In this document: positions 1 through 8,327 of the stretch, piece after piece
Layout: each line of letters begins with the position of its first letter
Position numbering within the stretch: position 1 is the first letter of the stretch
NCBI GenBank assembly: GCA_934176955.1
Contig: CAKPOS010000004.1
Location: forward strand, 36,752 to 100,751
DNA length: 64,000 nucleotides
Direction of reading: 5' to 3'
Origin: an uncultured Bacilli bacterium
Lineage (GTDB): Bacteria; Bacillota_I; Bacilli_A; RF39; UBA660
Made by a program: the position numbers and the translations under genes
Notes under the pieces: model-generated
Told to the model about the DNA's origin: nothing
The model's input: only the letters and a program-made list of their open reading frames with translations
Databases searched by the model: none

Positions 1-840
1 ATTTCTTATCTTCTTAGTAATCATTATATGAAGCAAGCATTAGTGGATGGTTTTTTTCATGCTGATCCTCATCCTGATAATTTAATTGTTAGGAAAGATA
101 AAATTACTTATCTTGATCTTGGTATGGTTGGTGTTTTATCTAGTAATGATAGGGAATTGTTAAAAAGATGTATTCGTAGTATTGTAGATGAAGATTATTA
201 TGAGGTTTCTAAAATATTAGTCATGATGTCTAATGTGCGAAATACTGTAGATATGGAAAAATTAGAAAGTGATGTTTCTTCTATTTTGATGGAATATTCT
301 AATCAAGATTTAAGTCATATTGATACGGCTAAATTTGTATCGAGTATGTTTATGATGCTTCAGAAGAATCATCTTCAGCTTCATTCTTCTATTACTATGC
401 TTATTCGAGGAATTTGTGTGATTGAGGCTACGTTAGAAATATTAAATCCTAATCTTAATTTAGTAGAAGTTATTATGAATTATGTATTAAAAGAAGAGAT
501 GGTATTTGATTCTTCTAGAATAGCAGATGGGGCGAAAAAGATTGTTAAGAGTACAAAGAGTATGATTCAACTTCCTAGTGAGATTCATCAATTTTTGCAA
601 TTGTTTAATCGAGGAGAGGGAAAAGTTAAGTTAGAGATGTCAGCTTCTTCTCGTCAGGTGGATAAGTTAGAAAATTTGCTTCATGAATTTGTTATTGGAT
701 TGTTGGATGCTAGTTTGATTTTAGCTTATAGTTTAGAGCGGGATTTATTGGTTCGTCGGGTATTATTTTATTTTATTGTGATTCTTTCTATTTGGTTATT
801 TATTAAGATGTTGATTGATTATATTCATAAAGGGTATTAG
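1..840 (+). CDS. ABC1/UbiB-family atypical kinase, C-terminal part
   Basis: The reading frame is open from the first base of the window, so the true start lies upstream and only about 279 C-terminal residues are visible. The stretch GFFHADPHPDNLIV followed by YLDLGMVG is the catalytic and metal-binding core of the ABC1/ADCK/UbiB atypical kinases (usually HADPHPGN; here D replaces G). The C-terminus ends in a hydrophobic segment (about residues 245-268), as in bacterial UbiB, which is membrane-anchored. In Bacilli the substrate of these kinases is not settled and may relate to isoprenoid lipids. The stop codon sits just beyond the end of the convergent amidase gene, within a shared hairpin. 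Confidence 0.85.
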   Translation: MSYLLSNHYMKQALVDGFFHADPHPDNLIVRKDKITYLDLGMVGVLSSNDRELLKRCIRSIVDEDYYEVSKILVMMSNVRNTVDMEKLESDVSSILMEYSNQDLSHIDTAKFVSSMFMMLQKNHLQLHSSITMLIRGICVIEATLEILNPNLNLVEVIMNYVLKEEMVFDSSRIADGAKKIVKSTKSMIQLPSEIHQFLQLFNRGEGKVKLEMSASSRQVDKLENLLHEFVIGLLDASLILAYSLERDLLVRRVLFYFIVILSIWLFIKMLIDYIHKGY

Positions 841-1496
841 GAATTGAAGTATTTTTCGATTCCTAGGGTAATATTTTTAATTAAGATATCTTGATAAGTG
901 GTTTGTCTAATTTTATAATTATCGTTAGGATTACTAACGAAACCAGCTTCTACTAAGACTCCAGGAACTTTTAATTTGGAGTACATGTAGTAGCTGTTTT
1001 CTTTTTTATATTCACGGATATTTTTCATGTTTTCTTGCATGGTAGTGGTGATGACTTCGGCTATCTTTTTATTTTCTTTTAAGATGTTGCTATAAAATAT
1101 TTGGATTCCATTCCATTTTGTACTTGGGCTTGCGTTAAGGTGCATGGAAATATATAAATTAGCATTGGAATTATTGATGAGTTTAACTCTTGCATATAAA
1201 TCATTTCTTTTTCTGTTATTGTTTGTTTTTGCTAGGTCATAGTCGCCTTTTCTGGTGTAGTATACGATTGCTCCTTTTTGAGAAAGGGCATTTCCTAGTT
1301 TTTGAGAGAGAAGGAGATTCATATCTTTTTCGTAAAAATTTTTGGAGATTGCTCCAGAGTCTGGTCCTCCATGTCCTGGATCGATATAGATTGTTTTTCC
1401 TAAAAGTGTATAGTCTTTTATGGTAGCATTTACTTTAGAGAAACAAAAAATACTGATAAAGAATAAGGCTATGATTAAAGTTTTATACTGTCTCAT
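837..1496 (-). CDS. cwlD: N-acetylmuramoyl-L-alanine amidase, CwlD-like
   Basis: Amidase_3 enzyme of about 219 residues, which cleaves the bond between N-acetylmuramic acid and L-alanine in peptidoglycan. The zinc site is visible: His in YIDPGHGG, Glu in FYEKDMN and His in YISMHLNAS. The catalytic Glu lies in VLVEAGFVSN. A hydrophobic N-terminal segment (about residues 6-22) is a signal peptide or anchor, so it acts outside the membrane. The compact form with no binding repeats matches CwlD, which makes muramic-delta-lactam in the spore cortex, and a gerQ gene lies nearby in the window. I chose the ATG at 1496 because AGGTG stands six bases before it; an in-frame GTG at 1505 is the alternative. 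A vegetative autolysin cannot be excluded. Confidence 0.85.
   Translation of the reverse strand: MRQYKTLIIALFFISIFCFSKVNATIKDYTLLGKTIYIDPGHGGPDSGAISKNFYEKDMNLLLSQKLGNALSQKGAIVYYTRKGDYDLAKTNNNRKRNDLYARVKLINNSNANLYISMHLNASPSTKWNGIQIFYSNILKENKKIAEVITTTMQENMKNIREYKKENSYYMYSKLKVPGVLVEAGFVSNPNDNYKIRQTTYQDILIKNITLGIEKYFNS
838..865. terminator. Bidirectional hairpin between convergent genes
   Basis: TAGGAATTGA and TCGATTCCTA form a 10-bp stem with one G-T pair and an 8-base loop. The hairpin overlaps the stop codon of the kinase gene and abuts the end of the convergent amidase gene. A T-rich run follows on the plus strand after ten bases. Confidence 0.5.
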
Positions 1497-1534
1497 TGAT
1501 TTCACCTATTTAAGTATATGATAGAATTAAAAAT

Positions 1535-1584
1535 AACTTTACTTTTATACAACATCTGTTATTTTGTTCTCTAAAAGTAAAGTT
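1535..1584. repeat. 13-bp perfect inverted repeat
   Basis: AACTTTACTTTTA (1535-1547) and TAAAAGTAAAGTT (1572-1584) are perfect inverted copies around a 24-base spacer. It lies upstream of the amidase gene and next to a gene remnant. No T-tract follows it. It could be an operator, a weak terminator or the relic of a small mobile element. Confidence 0.5.
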
Positions 1585-1589
1585 TAGTT

Positions 1590-1715
1590 CTAATTTTTAT
1601 GATTATTCCCTTTATATTTTGTATATCTTCCTCCAGAAATTTTGATAATTTTATCTTCATTAAGTAATTTATTTAAGACTCTCTCAATATAGTTGATGCA
1701 AATAAATGATATAGT
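1590..1715 (-). pseudogene. C-terminal remnant of a winged-helix-like protein
   Basis: A 41-codon open stretch with no start codon reads like the end of a winged-helix domain: YIERVLNKLLNEDKIIKIS followed by GGRYTKYKG. Such tails occur at the C-termini of Fic-family and AlbA/ATPase-type regulatory proteins. No upstream part is found, so I read it as a deletion remnant. The assignment rests only on sequence feel. Confidence 0.35.
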
Positions 1716-1751
1716 TTATGGGAATAAAATACTGAAATAAACTTTTAGTCA

Positions 1752-2366
1752 TTATTTTTTTATTCCTTTTTGTCCTTGATTATAAAATATTTTTTCACAT
1801 AATTGTACTTCTTGAAGTTTTTGTTCCTTTGTTTTAAAATTATTAGTCATAGGATCATCTATAGGGGTAGCGTCTTTATTTTTATAATGTTCGTTGTAAT
1901 TTTTGTTTAAAAATATTTTTCCATCGTAAAATGCTCCAATGATATATTCGGGAGGAAAGCCTCAGCTACCATCTTTTTGGGTTTCTAATATTCCTTGATT
2001 TCCCTTTATTGCTTCATTTGGTAAAGATAGAATGATGGTAACATAATTGGGATGATGATACAAAAGGGCAGAAACAAAAGTAGTAATAGGAGCAACTGTA
2101 TTGGTAAGACTTTTTGATTTTTGATAATAAAAATCACTATTATTATATAATCTATTGGAAAAAAAGCTATTGATATTATGATTGTTTGTATTATGTAAGC
2201 CTATTGTTCTTTCATCTTCTAAATATAAGTGCTTAAAAAATTCAAATTGTTCATTAGTTAATTCAGTATCATCTATTGCCTCTTTTAAAAAAGTAATATA
2301 ATTGTCTGATGGAGATTTTTCCGTTATTTTTCTTTTTAATTGAATTAAATATTCTTTTAAATTCAT
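1752..2366 (-). pseudogene. Hypothetical protein gene interrupted by an in-frame TGA
   Basis: From the ATG at 2366 (AAAGGAAG upstream) 134 codons are open to a TGA at 1962-1964. The same frame then continues without interruption for 69 more codons, reading GFPPEYIIGAFYDGKIFLN and onward, to a TAA at 1752. The continuation has protein-like composition, which suggests a TGG-to-TGA nonsense change in a protein of about 203 residues. Other genes in the window end in TGA and use TGG for Trp, so recoding is unlikely. I do not recognise the family; it has no membrane segment. Confidence 0.6.
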
Positions 2367-2442
2367 GTTTATCTTCTTCCTTTCTTATTTTTCTTAATTT
2401 TATTATAACACAAATTTTTTTCTTTTTTCTTTTTTTTATTTG

Positions 2443-2451
2443 TGATATAAT
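2443..2451 (+). promoter_or_regulatory. Extended -10 promoter element
   Basis: TGATATAAT, a TGn-TATAAT extended -10, lies about 35 bases before the start of the small membrane-protein gene at 2487. The upstream region is a T-rich tract with no clear -35. Confidence 0.4.
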
Positions 2452-2486
2452 TTAAATATAAATAAAGAATAGATAGGTGGTTTTTT

Positions 2487-2849
2487 ATGGAGAAAGTTTA
2501 TTTAAAATATGATGATGTACGACCATGTGTAGAGTGTGATTATGGTTTTGTAAAAGAAATGTTATATTTAGGATTTTTGTATCCTTTTCGTAAAGGGGAT
2601 ATGAAATTTTTTGGAATTATGTTTTCTTTACAACTTGCTGTTTGTATTTTGATTATTATTTTAGTTCCAGTACCAATAATATTTTTATTGCCTTTATGTA
2701 TAATGATGATTATGATTATTAATTTGCTATTTGCTTGTAATTATAATTTACTTGTTATTGAGAGTTTATTAAAAGAAGGGTATTATCCGATGGATTATCA
2801 TTCTTCGGATAAATTAATTAAAAAAGGAATTTACTTTAAATTACAGTAA
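2487..2849 (+). CDS. Small membrane protein, unknown function
   Basis: A 120-residue protein with two long hydrophobic segments (about residues 42-67 and 68-88) between polar ends. The N-terminal part holds CVECDYG, with a CxxC-like pair, and a Phe/Tyr-rich segment followed by FRKGD, loosely like DUF2628-type membrane proteins. The start has AGGTGG nine bases upstream and an extended -10 before that. It is transcribed convergently with an acetyltransferase gene and shares a hairpin terminator with it. I cannot assign a function. Confidence 0.6.
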   Translation: MEKVYLKYDDVRPCVECDYGFVKEMLYLGFLYPFRKGDMKFFGIMFSLQLAVCILIIILVPVPIIFLLPLCIMMIMIINLLFACNYNLLVIESLLKEGYYPMDYHSSDKLIKKGIYFKLQ

Positions 2850-2858
2850 GTTCCTTTT
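2822..2858. terminator. Bidirectional terminator overlapping two gene ends
   Basis: AAAAGGAATTTACT and AGTAAGTTCCTTTT form a 14-bp stem with one G-T pair and a 9-base loop. The left arm encodes the last codons of the small membrane protein. A-runs and T-runs on the two sides allow termination in both directions. Confidence 0.7.
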
Positions 2859-3258
2859 AAATATCTTTATTAAGAAAAACCGTATCAATTATGGTAAAAT
2901 TATTTTTTTGATATAATTGATGAGCATATTTTCTTTTTTCATTAGAAGTCAAATTAATTTTTGTGGCTTTTTGTTCTTTACAATATTGAATGATTTCTTT
3001 TAAAAAATAATCTCCATATCCCTTATTTTGTTCTTTTGGAGTGATACAAAAACTATTAAGATAAGCAATTTTTTCGCCTTCAAGTAAGTTATCAATAAAA
3101 TTAATTTGGCAAAGTCCAATTAATTCTTGTTCTTGATATAATCCAATTAAGTTTTTATCTGGTTGAAAGTTATCATTTTTCTTATTGAGATGGAAGCATT
3201 CATTATAAATTTGTAAAGCTTTTTTGTTATCTTGTTTTTCTACTTCTTTTATTTTCAT
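2857..3258 (-). CDS. GNAT-family N-acetyltransferase
   Basis: A 133-residue single-domain protein of the GNAT fold, which moves an acetyl group from acetyl-CoA to an amine. The conserved core is visible: beta-4 with AYLNSFCITPKEQNKGYGDY (a QNKGYG acetyl-CoA loop) and a C-terminal LYQKNNF motif. The substrate is unknown. Its start overlaps the stop of the upstream phospholipase-C-like gene by 4 bp, so the two are probably co-transcribed and translationally coupled. The start ATG has AGAGGAAA upstream. Confidence 0.8.
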   Translation of the reverse strand: MKIKEVEKQDNKKALQIYNECFHLNKKNDNFQPDKNLIGLYQEQELIGLCQINFIDNLLEGEKIAYLNSFCITPKEQNKGYGDYFLKEIIQYCKEQKATKINLTSNEKRKYAHQLYQKNNFTIIDTVFLNKDI

Positions 3259-4241
3259 TTTGATTTCCTCTTTCTAAAATACTGATAGGATACTTTCTCT
3301 TTACAAGGAAGTCCTGTTACGTAAGATAAGTCTTTAAAGATTTTGTTGATTTGATTTTGTGTAATTTCTTTTTGTTCTAGTAGTTTATTGGTATCATTGA
3401 TTGCTTTTATTGCTTTTTTTTCGGCTTCTTCAAATAAGTCTAGAAAAGAAGTTGTAAAATATTTATGATTATCCCATGGATAGCACCATTCTTGGTGTTC
3501 TAAATTTAAGTATTCTAATCCAATATCATTGGTGTGATATGATAATTCTTCTAATCTGGTTGTCCATTTTGGGGTAATAGTATCTATTGTTTTATAGATT
3601 TTTTGTTTATATCCTAATGGGTCATAGTTGATGTAACGAAAGAATTTTTGCATATACCAAATTGATTTTTCATATAATTGACTACTATTTTTTAAGTGAT
3701 AAGTTTCTTCGATAGAAAAATCAATACAGTTCTTTAATTCTTTAGAGAATGATTTTACTTGAAAAATATACTGATGTGGTTTAAAGAATAGGGGATTTTC
3801 TTTTAATTTTTCTTGAATAAAATAAGAATCAATTCGATATTCTATTTTTTGATGTAGGGTATTAGAAGAATAAGTACTTTTATCTTTTTTGTCAAATAAT
3901 CCAGCATAGTAATTAATATAGGGATGAGCGGTTAAGTCTAAGTAATAGTGACAAATATAACCATAAAGATAAGAAATAACTTCAGGATGATTTTCTAAGT
4001 GATTCTTTTTGATATAAAAAATGATATTAGAAAAGAATTTTTTTGTTTCTTGTGTATGCATTTGATATTGTATCTTTTTTCCTTTTGTTCCTATTAAAAA
4101 ATGATAAAACATAAAAGGATCTGGTCCTTGGGAAAATAATTTGAAGTATTCTAGTTTATCTTGAATTTTTTTTCTACTTTCTTGATTTATTTTTTGATAG
4201 ACACTACAGGCAAAGTAAGCGTGAGTTACTGAACTTGGCAT
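3255..4241 (-). CDS. Zinc-dependent phospholipase C-like protein
   Basis: A 328-residue protein of the bacterial zinc-dependent phospholipase C family. It begins MPSSVTHAYFA, the usual start of the family, and has histidines and acidic residues at GPDPFMFYH, GYICHYYLDLTAHPYINYY and further on. These correspond to the metal-binding helices. No signal peptide is present, so it is probably cytosolic. Members of this short family are widespread in Firmicutes and mostly untested; lipid hydrolysis is an inference from the fold. It lies between the M14 peptidase (7-bp gap) and the GNAT gene (4-bp overlap) in a minus-strand operon. Confidence 0.8.
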   Translation of the reverse strand: MPSSVTHAYFACSVYQKINQESRKKIQDKLEYFKLFSQGPDPFMFYHFLIGTKGKKIQYQMHTQETKKFFSNIIFYIKKNHLENHPEVISYLYGYICHYYLDLTAHPYINYYAGLFDKKDKSTYSSNTLHQKIEYRIDSYFIQEKLKENPLFFKPHQYIFQVKSFSKELKNCIDFSIEETYHLKNSSQLYEKSIWYMQKFFRYINYDPLGYKQKIYKTIDTITPKWTTRLEELSYHTNDIGLEYLNLEHQEWCYPWDNHKYFTTSFLDLFEEAEKKAIKAINDTNKLLEQKEITQNQINKIFKDLSYVTGLPCKEKVSYQYFRKRKSK

Positions 4242-4248
4242 GATATTC

Positions 4249-5706
4249 CTACTTTCTATACGGTTTTTTTATTTTTCTTTTTTGATGAATAAAAATACTA
4301 TCTAGTGCATTTATATTTTCTTCATAGACTCTTTCTATATTTTCTTTATCTCCATAAGGACCTAGAGGATTTCCTCCCATTTTAGAGAGTTCAATTAATA
4401 ATACTCCTGGGTAAGTTTTTCTTAAATAATCTCCATATCCTGTAAGGCTACTTTCATCTAATAGTTGATATTGGGTTTTTTGGTTGTAATAGAAGGCTAA
4501 TTCTTGATTGTATTGAAGTATATTATGATAAGTTTTATCAGATAAGGCATCTTGATTCGGTTGATAATAAATCATTCCTCCTGTTCCATGATAAAGTAGC
4601 GTCATTAAGTATCTTTTTTGTTGAATAGAATCTTGAATTAAAGCTTCTAGGATAAGATTTTCTTTTTCATAAGTAAAATAATCGATTTTTCTGGAAGAAG
4701 TACCAATAGGACCAGGAACATATTTTCGAATATTATTTTTAGGATTTGGTCCATAAATAATTTTATTTTCTTGTCTTAATAGATATCCGGGATTAAATTT
4801 TGAATTAGCGTTAAGATTAACACCAGAACCTGTAGCGTCAAAATTAATTTGGCTTCCTTTTGGTTGCTGCCAATCTTCTAACATCGTTTTCACTTCTTTT
4901 TCTAAGATAGGATTATATAAAGAAGTAGGAGAGGAGTCTTTAAACATGTCTTGATATAATTTATTAATGGTAGCTTTTTCTTTTTCTTGAATACATAATT
5001 GATAACATACATCTTTTAATTCTTGAAGAAAAAAGAAAAACATTTGGTCTTGAATAGAATGAATGAGAATTGAATCTTCTGCTTTCTTAATTGCAATCAT
5101 TAATTCTTGATATAATTCTTTTTTTGTAGCAGTAGGTTTAATTTGATTCATCTGTTGATTCAAAATTTCTATTTGAGGAAAAGTTCTTGCTTGATTTAAT
5201 ACTGACCATTTAGGATTCGTTTGGATAAATGTTTTTATTTTTTCTGATAAATTTTCTTTAGAATCATTAGAAAATACTTTAGATAATTCTTCTATTGCTT
5301 TACTAACAATCATATCTGTTCGATATTTTAAGTAATATTCATAAGACTTTTGGGTAAACTCTTCTTCTTTAATTTCACGAAAAGTATTAGTAGCAATATC
5401 ATATCCTTCAGGATTTTGCAAAGGAAGTATTTTTAGGGTAAAAACATTTGGATCAAAGCCTTTTAAATGAGGAATATTTTCGATAAAATGGAGAATAAAA
5501 TCAGTTGAGATAATTTCACTTCCATGGGATCCTGCGACAAAAAAGATATCTTTTTCTCCAAACCCTACTGTAATGTAATCAATTCCATAATGATAAGTAG
5601 TTTGTCCTAAAGTATATTTTTTTAGTCCTAACGCAGTTAATTTGGGATTAGTTGTAATTTTATTTAGTTTATTTTGATACTCTTGGTAGTTAATTTTGTT
5701 GTTCAT
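4249..5706 (-). CDS. M14-family zinc carboxypeptidase-like protein
   Basis: A 485-residue protein with the metallocarboxypeptidase M14 fold. The first zinc ligands are in VAGSHGSEIIS (HxxE), followed by LPLQNPEGYDIA. The third ligand is likely the His of LLYHGTGG, and the catalytic Glu lies in LLIELSKMGG. A helical insert of about 150 residues (roughly 130-280) separates the two halves. No signal peptide is seen. Family members trim C-terminal residues of peptides, and in bacteria often peptidoglycan peptides. The gene starts inside the end of murE (17-bp overlap), which fits a muropeptide role. The start ATG has AAAGGAG upstream. Confidence 0.8.
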   Translation of the reverse strand: MNNKINYQEYQNKLNKITTNPKLTALGLKKYTLGQTTYHYGIDYITVGFGEKDIFFVAGSHGSEIISTDFILHFIENIPHLKGFDPNVFTLKILPLQNPEGYDIATNTFREIKEEEFTQKSYEYYLKYRTDMIVSKAIEELSKVFSNDSKENLSEKIKTFIQTNPKWSVLNQARTFPQIEILNQQMNQIKPTATKKELYQELMIAIKKAEDSILIHSIQDQMFFFFLQELKDVCYQLCIQEKEKATINKLYQDMFKDSSPTSLYNPILEKEVKTMLEDWQQPKGSQINFDATGSGVNLNANSKFNPGYLLRQENKIIYGPNPKNNIRKYVPGPIGTSSRKIDYFTYEKENLILEALIQDSIQQKRYLMTLLYHGTGGMIYYQPNQDALSDKTYHNILQYNQELAFYYNQKTQYQLLDESSLTGYGDYLRKTYPGVLLIELSKMGGNPLGPYGDKENIERVYEENINALDSIFIHQKRKIKKPYRK

Positions 5707-7168
5707 TTTTTTGCTCCTTTAGAAAAGTGTTAATGATTTCTTTTTCATTGAAGTCATATTTTTCTCCTTTAATTTCTTGATAAGTTTCATGTCCTTTTCC
5801 TAGAAGAAGAATGATATCATTTTGTGTAGCATTTTTTAGGGCATAGTAAATGGCTTCTTTTCTATCTTTAATGATAATATATTTTCCTTTAACTTCTTCT
5901 ATTCCTTCAACAATATTTTGATTAATCTCATCAATATCATCGCATCTAGGATTATCGGTGGTAATAATTGAAAAGTCAGATAATGTTCCTGCGGTAGTAC
6001 CTAATTCTTTTCTTCTTTCACGGCTTCTTCCTCCACCGCATCCAAATAGGGTAATTATTCGATTAGGATGATATTCTCTCATCGTTTTGATGATACTTTC
6101 CATACTAATTTTATTATGTGCAAAATCAATAATAACTTTATTCTGATGACCAATATTGATAATTTCACATCTTCCTAGTACATGAAACTGAGAAAGGCCT
6201 TCTTTGATATCAGTTATTTTGGTATCTAGTAAAAGAGAAAGAAGAATTGCTGCTGTTGCATTATAAGCAGAGAAGTTTCCAGGAGCAGGAATTTGGAAAG
6301 TATCATGAATTTTCCCACTTAATTGGAAGGTAGTTCCTAAAAAATCTTTTTCATGAGTTTGCGTAATTTTATCAATTTGTAAGTCACAATCTTTAGAACC
6401 ATAAGTATAAATTGAACAAGCATTATCTTGAATCATGATGGAATAAGCAGGATCATCTTTATTTAAAATACCTACTTTAGTTTGGGTAAATAATTTTCTT
6501 TTCGAATTTTGATAATCTTCATAAGTAGGGTGTTCTCTTGGTCCAATATGGTCTAAAGATAAATTAGTAAAGATTGCATAATCAAAGAAAATATTATTTA
6601 CTCTTCCTACTTTTAGGGCTTGACTTGAAACTTCCATTACTAAATATTTGGTTTTTTTATCAACCATTTCTCTCATGTATTTTTGAATTTGATAAGATTC
6701 TGGAGTGGTATTTTTATGTGGGATAAGTTTTCCATCAATAATCGTGCCAATTGTTCCAATAATTCCTACTTTTTCTCCTTTTTGCTCTAAAATATTTTTA
6801 ATCATCCAAGAAGTAGAAGTTTTTCCTTTGGTTCCTGTGATAGCAATTTTAATTAAATTATTTGCTGGATGATGAAAGAGATTAGCACTTAAGTAAGATA
6901 ATGTTGTTCTTGTATCTTTTACTTTAATGATGGTAATGCTTTTATCTATTTTTTCGTTTATTTCTTGACAAATGATAATGCAGTTACATCCTTTTTGAAT
7001 GGCATTTTGAATATATTGGTGTCCGTTGGTATCTATTCCAATTAAGCAAACGAAGGCATCTTTCTTTTTAATTTCTCTAGAGTCATAGCAAATATCATTA
7101 ACTTCTATATTGATATCTCCTTGGATAAATTTATAGTCTATTCCTTTTAATATTTCTTTTAGTGTCAT
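5690..7168 (-). CDS. murE: UDP-MurNAc-tripeptide synthetase MurE, meso-DAP type
   Basis: A 492-residue cytoplasmic Mur ligase that adds the third amino acid to UDP-MurNAc-L-Ala-D-Glu with ATP. The three Mur domains are recognisable: an N-terminal UDP-binding domain; an ATPase domain with ITGTKGKTSTSW and the NTTPES substrate loop; and a C-terminal domain with FGCGGGRSRERR and TTDNPRCDD. The DNPR motif is the signature of meso-diaminopimelate-adding enzymes (lysine enzymes carry DDPN or similar), so the peptidoglycan is predicted to contain DAP. It heads an operon with the M14 peptidase. An AGAGGAAG ribosome site precedes the ATG. Confidence 0.95.
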   Translation of the reverse strand: MTLKEILKGIDYKFIQGDINIEVNDICYDSREIKKKDAFVCLIGIDTNGHQYIQNAIQKGCNCIIICQEINEKIDKSITIIKVKDTRTTLSYLSANLFHHPANNLIKIAITGTKGKTSTSWMIKNILEQKGEKVGIIGTIGTIIDGKLIPHKNTTPESYQIQKYMREMVDKKTKYLVMEVSSQALKVGRVNNIFFDYAIFTNLSLDHIGPREHPTYEDYQNSKRKLFTQTKVGILNKDDPAYSIMIQDNACSIYTYGSKDCDLQIDKITQTHEKDFLGTTFQLSGKIHDTFQIPAPGNFSAYNATAAILLSLLLDTKITDIKEGLSQFHVLGRCEIINIGHQNKVIIDFAHNKISMESIIKTMREYHPNRIITLFGCGGGRSRERRKELGTTAGTLSDFSIITTDNPRCDDIDEINQNIVEGIEEVKGKYIIIKDRKEAIYYALKNATQNDIILLLGKGHETYQEIKGEKYDFNEKEIINTFLKEQKNEQQN

Positions 7169-7243
7169 TTTATCTTCCTCTTTTCTTAAAATACTTCATT
7201 ATTTATTTCCTTTAGAATAAGGAAAAAGAGTAGGTAAGTACTC

Positions 7244-7804
7244 TTATAGTTTAAAATCATTAAAGTCATCATCTGACATATCTTTTCTATCGAAAAATAA
7301 TTTTTCTTCATATTTACATAACTTTGCTACAATATTTGTAGGAAATAATTTTACTAATTTATTATATTCAGCAATATGTCGATTATAATATTCTTTACTT
7401 ACAATCAAACTTTCATCTAAGTCTTCTAATTTTTTTGTAATTTCTATCATTTTTTTACTTTCTTTTAAAAAATCATATTTTTCTTTTAAAGTAAGAAAGT
7501 TATTTTCTGCTTCTATTAATTTACGATCAAGATCAAAATTAGATATTTTTTTTGTTCGTAGTCTTACAATTTCTTCAAACATCTTTTTATCTTTTTCTTC
7601 TTCAATTTTATCGTTTCCTTTAATCATAGAAACACATTTATTAATTGTATCATATTTATTTCTTAAATGGTTATCAATATTTGCCTCCACTTCATTAATT
7701 CGAATAATATAATCTTGAAGCTTATTATAAAGTGTGGTATAAATACCAATAATAATACAAATGACTAAAATCATTCCTAATAAAACTAACATTAATGAAT
7801 CCAA
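7244..7804 (-). CDS. lemA: LemA family protein
   Basis: A LemA-type protein of about 186 residues: one N-terminal membrane segment (about residues 5-25) followed by a long helical domain. The family signature is clear at the C-terminal end, YNKLVKLFPTNIVAKLC then an FF-containing segment. LemA proteins are membrane-anchored helical bundles of uncertain biochemical role. The start is ambiguous. An in-frame GTG at 7813 touches the AGGAAG ribosome site directly, so I prefer the TTG at 7804; an ATG lies further in. Transcribed in the same direction as gerQ and murE. Confidence 0.8.
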   Translation of the reverse strand: MDSLMLVLLGMILVICIIIGIYTTLYNKLQDYIIRINEVEANIDNHLRNKYDTINKCVSMIKGNDKIEEEKDKKMFEEIVRLRTKKISNFDLDRKLIEAENNFLTLKEKYDFLKESKKMIEITKKLEDLDESLIVSKEYYNRHIAEYNKLVKLFPTNIVAKLCKYEEKLFFDRKDMSDDDFNDFKL

Positions 7805-7878
7805 TGTACTCACTTCCTAAGTATTATTATAGCAAAAAATGTTTTCATTTGTAAATGTCTATTTTTCTATTTTACAGT

Positions 7879-8259
7879 TTAGTTTGGGGGAAGATAATAT
7901 TCTTTTTTATAATTAATAGGTTCTTCAAAAGTAACAAAGTCAAGATAAATCATTAAAATTAAATACCATTCTCCTGTATTAGGATTAGAAACAATTAAAT
8001 GATCTTTTCCTGATTGTTCAATAATTCCTTCAAATACTCGGTCTTGCCATTCGATAGAGCCAGGAACAGTAACATGAAATTTAGCTTTTTTTCCTCGATT
8101 TAATCGTAAAATATTTTCAATATAAGATTGTTCATCAGGAATATTAGAAGTATTGTACATGGCATTTGGTAATTGGGTTTGGTCATAAGTGGGAACATTA
8201 CTTTGAGAAGAAGATGGATTTAAATAATTAGGATTAGGATAATAAGCATTATTATTCAT
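7879..8259 (-). CDS. gerQ: Spore coat protein GerQ
   Basis: A 126-residue GerQ (YwdL) homologue. The first 40 residues are Asn/Tyr/Pro/Gln-rich and disordered. The conserved C-terminal domain follows, with IENILRLNRGKKAKFHVT, then FEGIIEQSGKDHLIVSNP, then IYLDFVTFEEPI. In Bacillus subtilis GerQ is an inner-coat protein cross-linked by transglutaminase and needed for localisation of the cortex hydrolase CwlJ. The ATG at 8259 is preceded by AAAGGAG. Its presence, with a CwlD-like amidase 6 kb away, suggests that the organism forms endospores or recently did. Confidence 0.85.
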   Translation of the reverse strand: MNNNAYYPNPNYLNPSSSQSNVPTYDQTQLPNAMYNTSNIPDEQSYIENILRLNRGKKAKFHVTVPGSIEWQDRVFEGIIEQSGKDHLIVSNPNTGEWYLILMIYLDFVTFEEPINYKKEYYLPPN

Positions 8260-8327
8260 CAAAAAACTCCTTTCTTTAACAATAACAGTATATGAAATGA
8301 AAAAAAGAGTATGACAAAAAAACTATA

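Noticed and set aside
1962..1964. UGA decoded as tryptophan, as in mycoplasmas
   Set aside because: Several intact genes in the window end in TGA with coupled starts, Trp is encoded by TGG, and essential genes such as smc, dnaG and ligA have no internal TGA.
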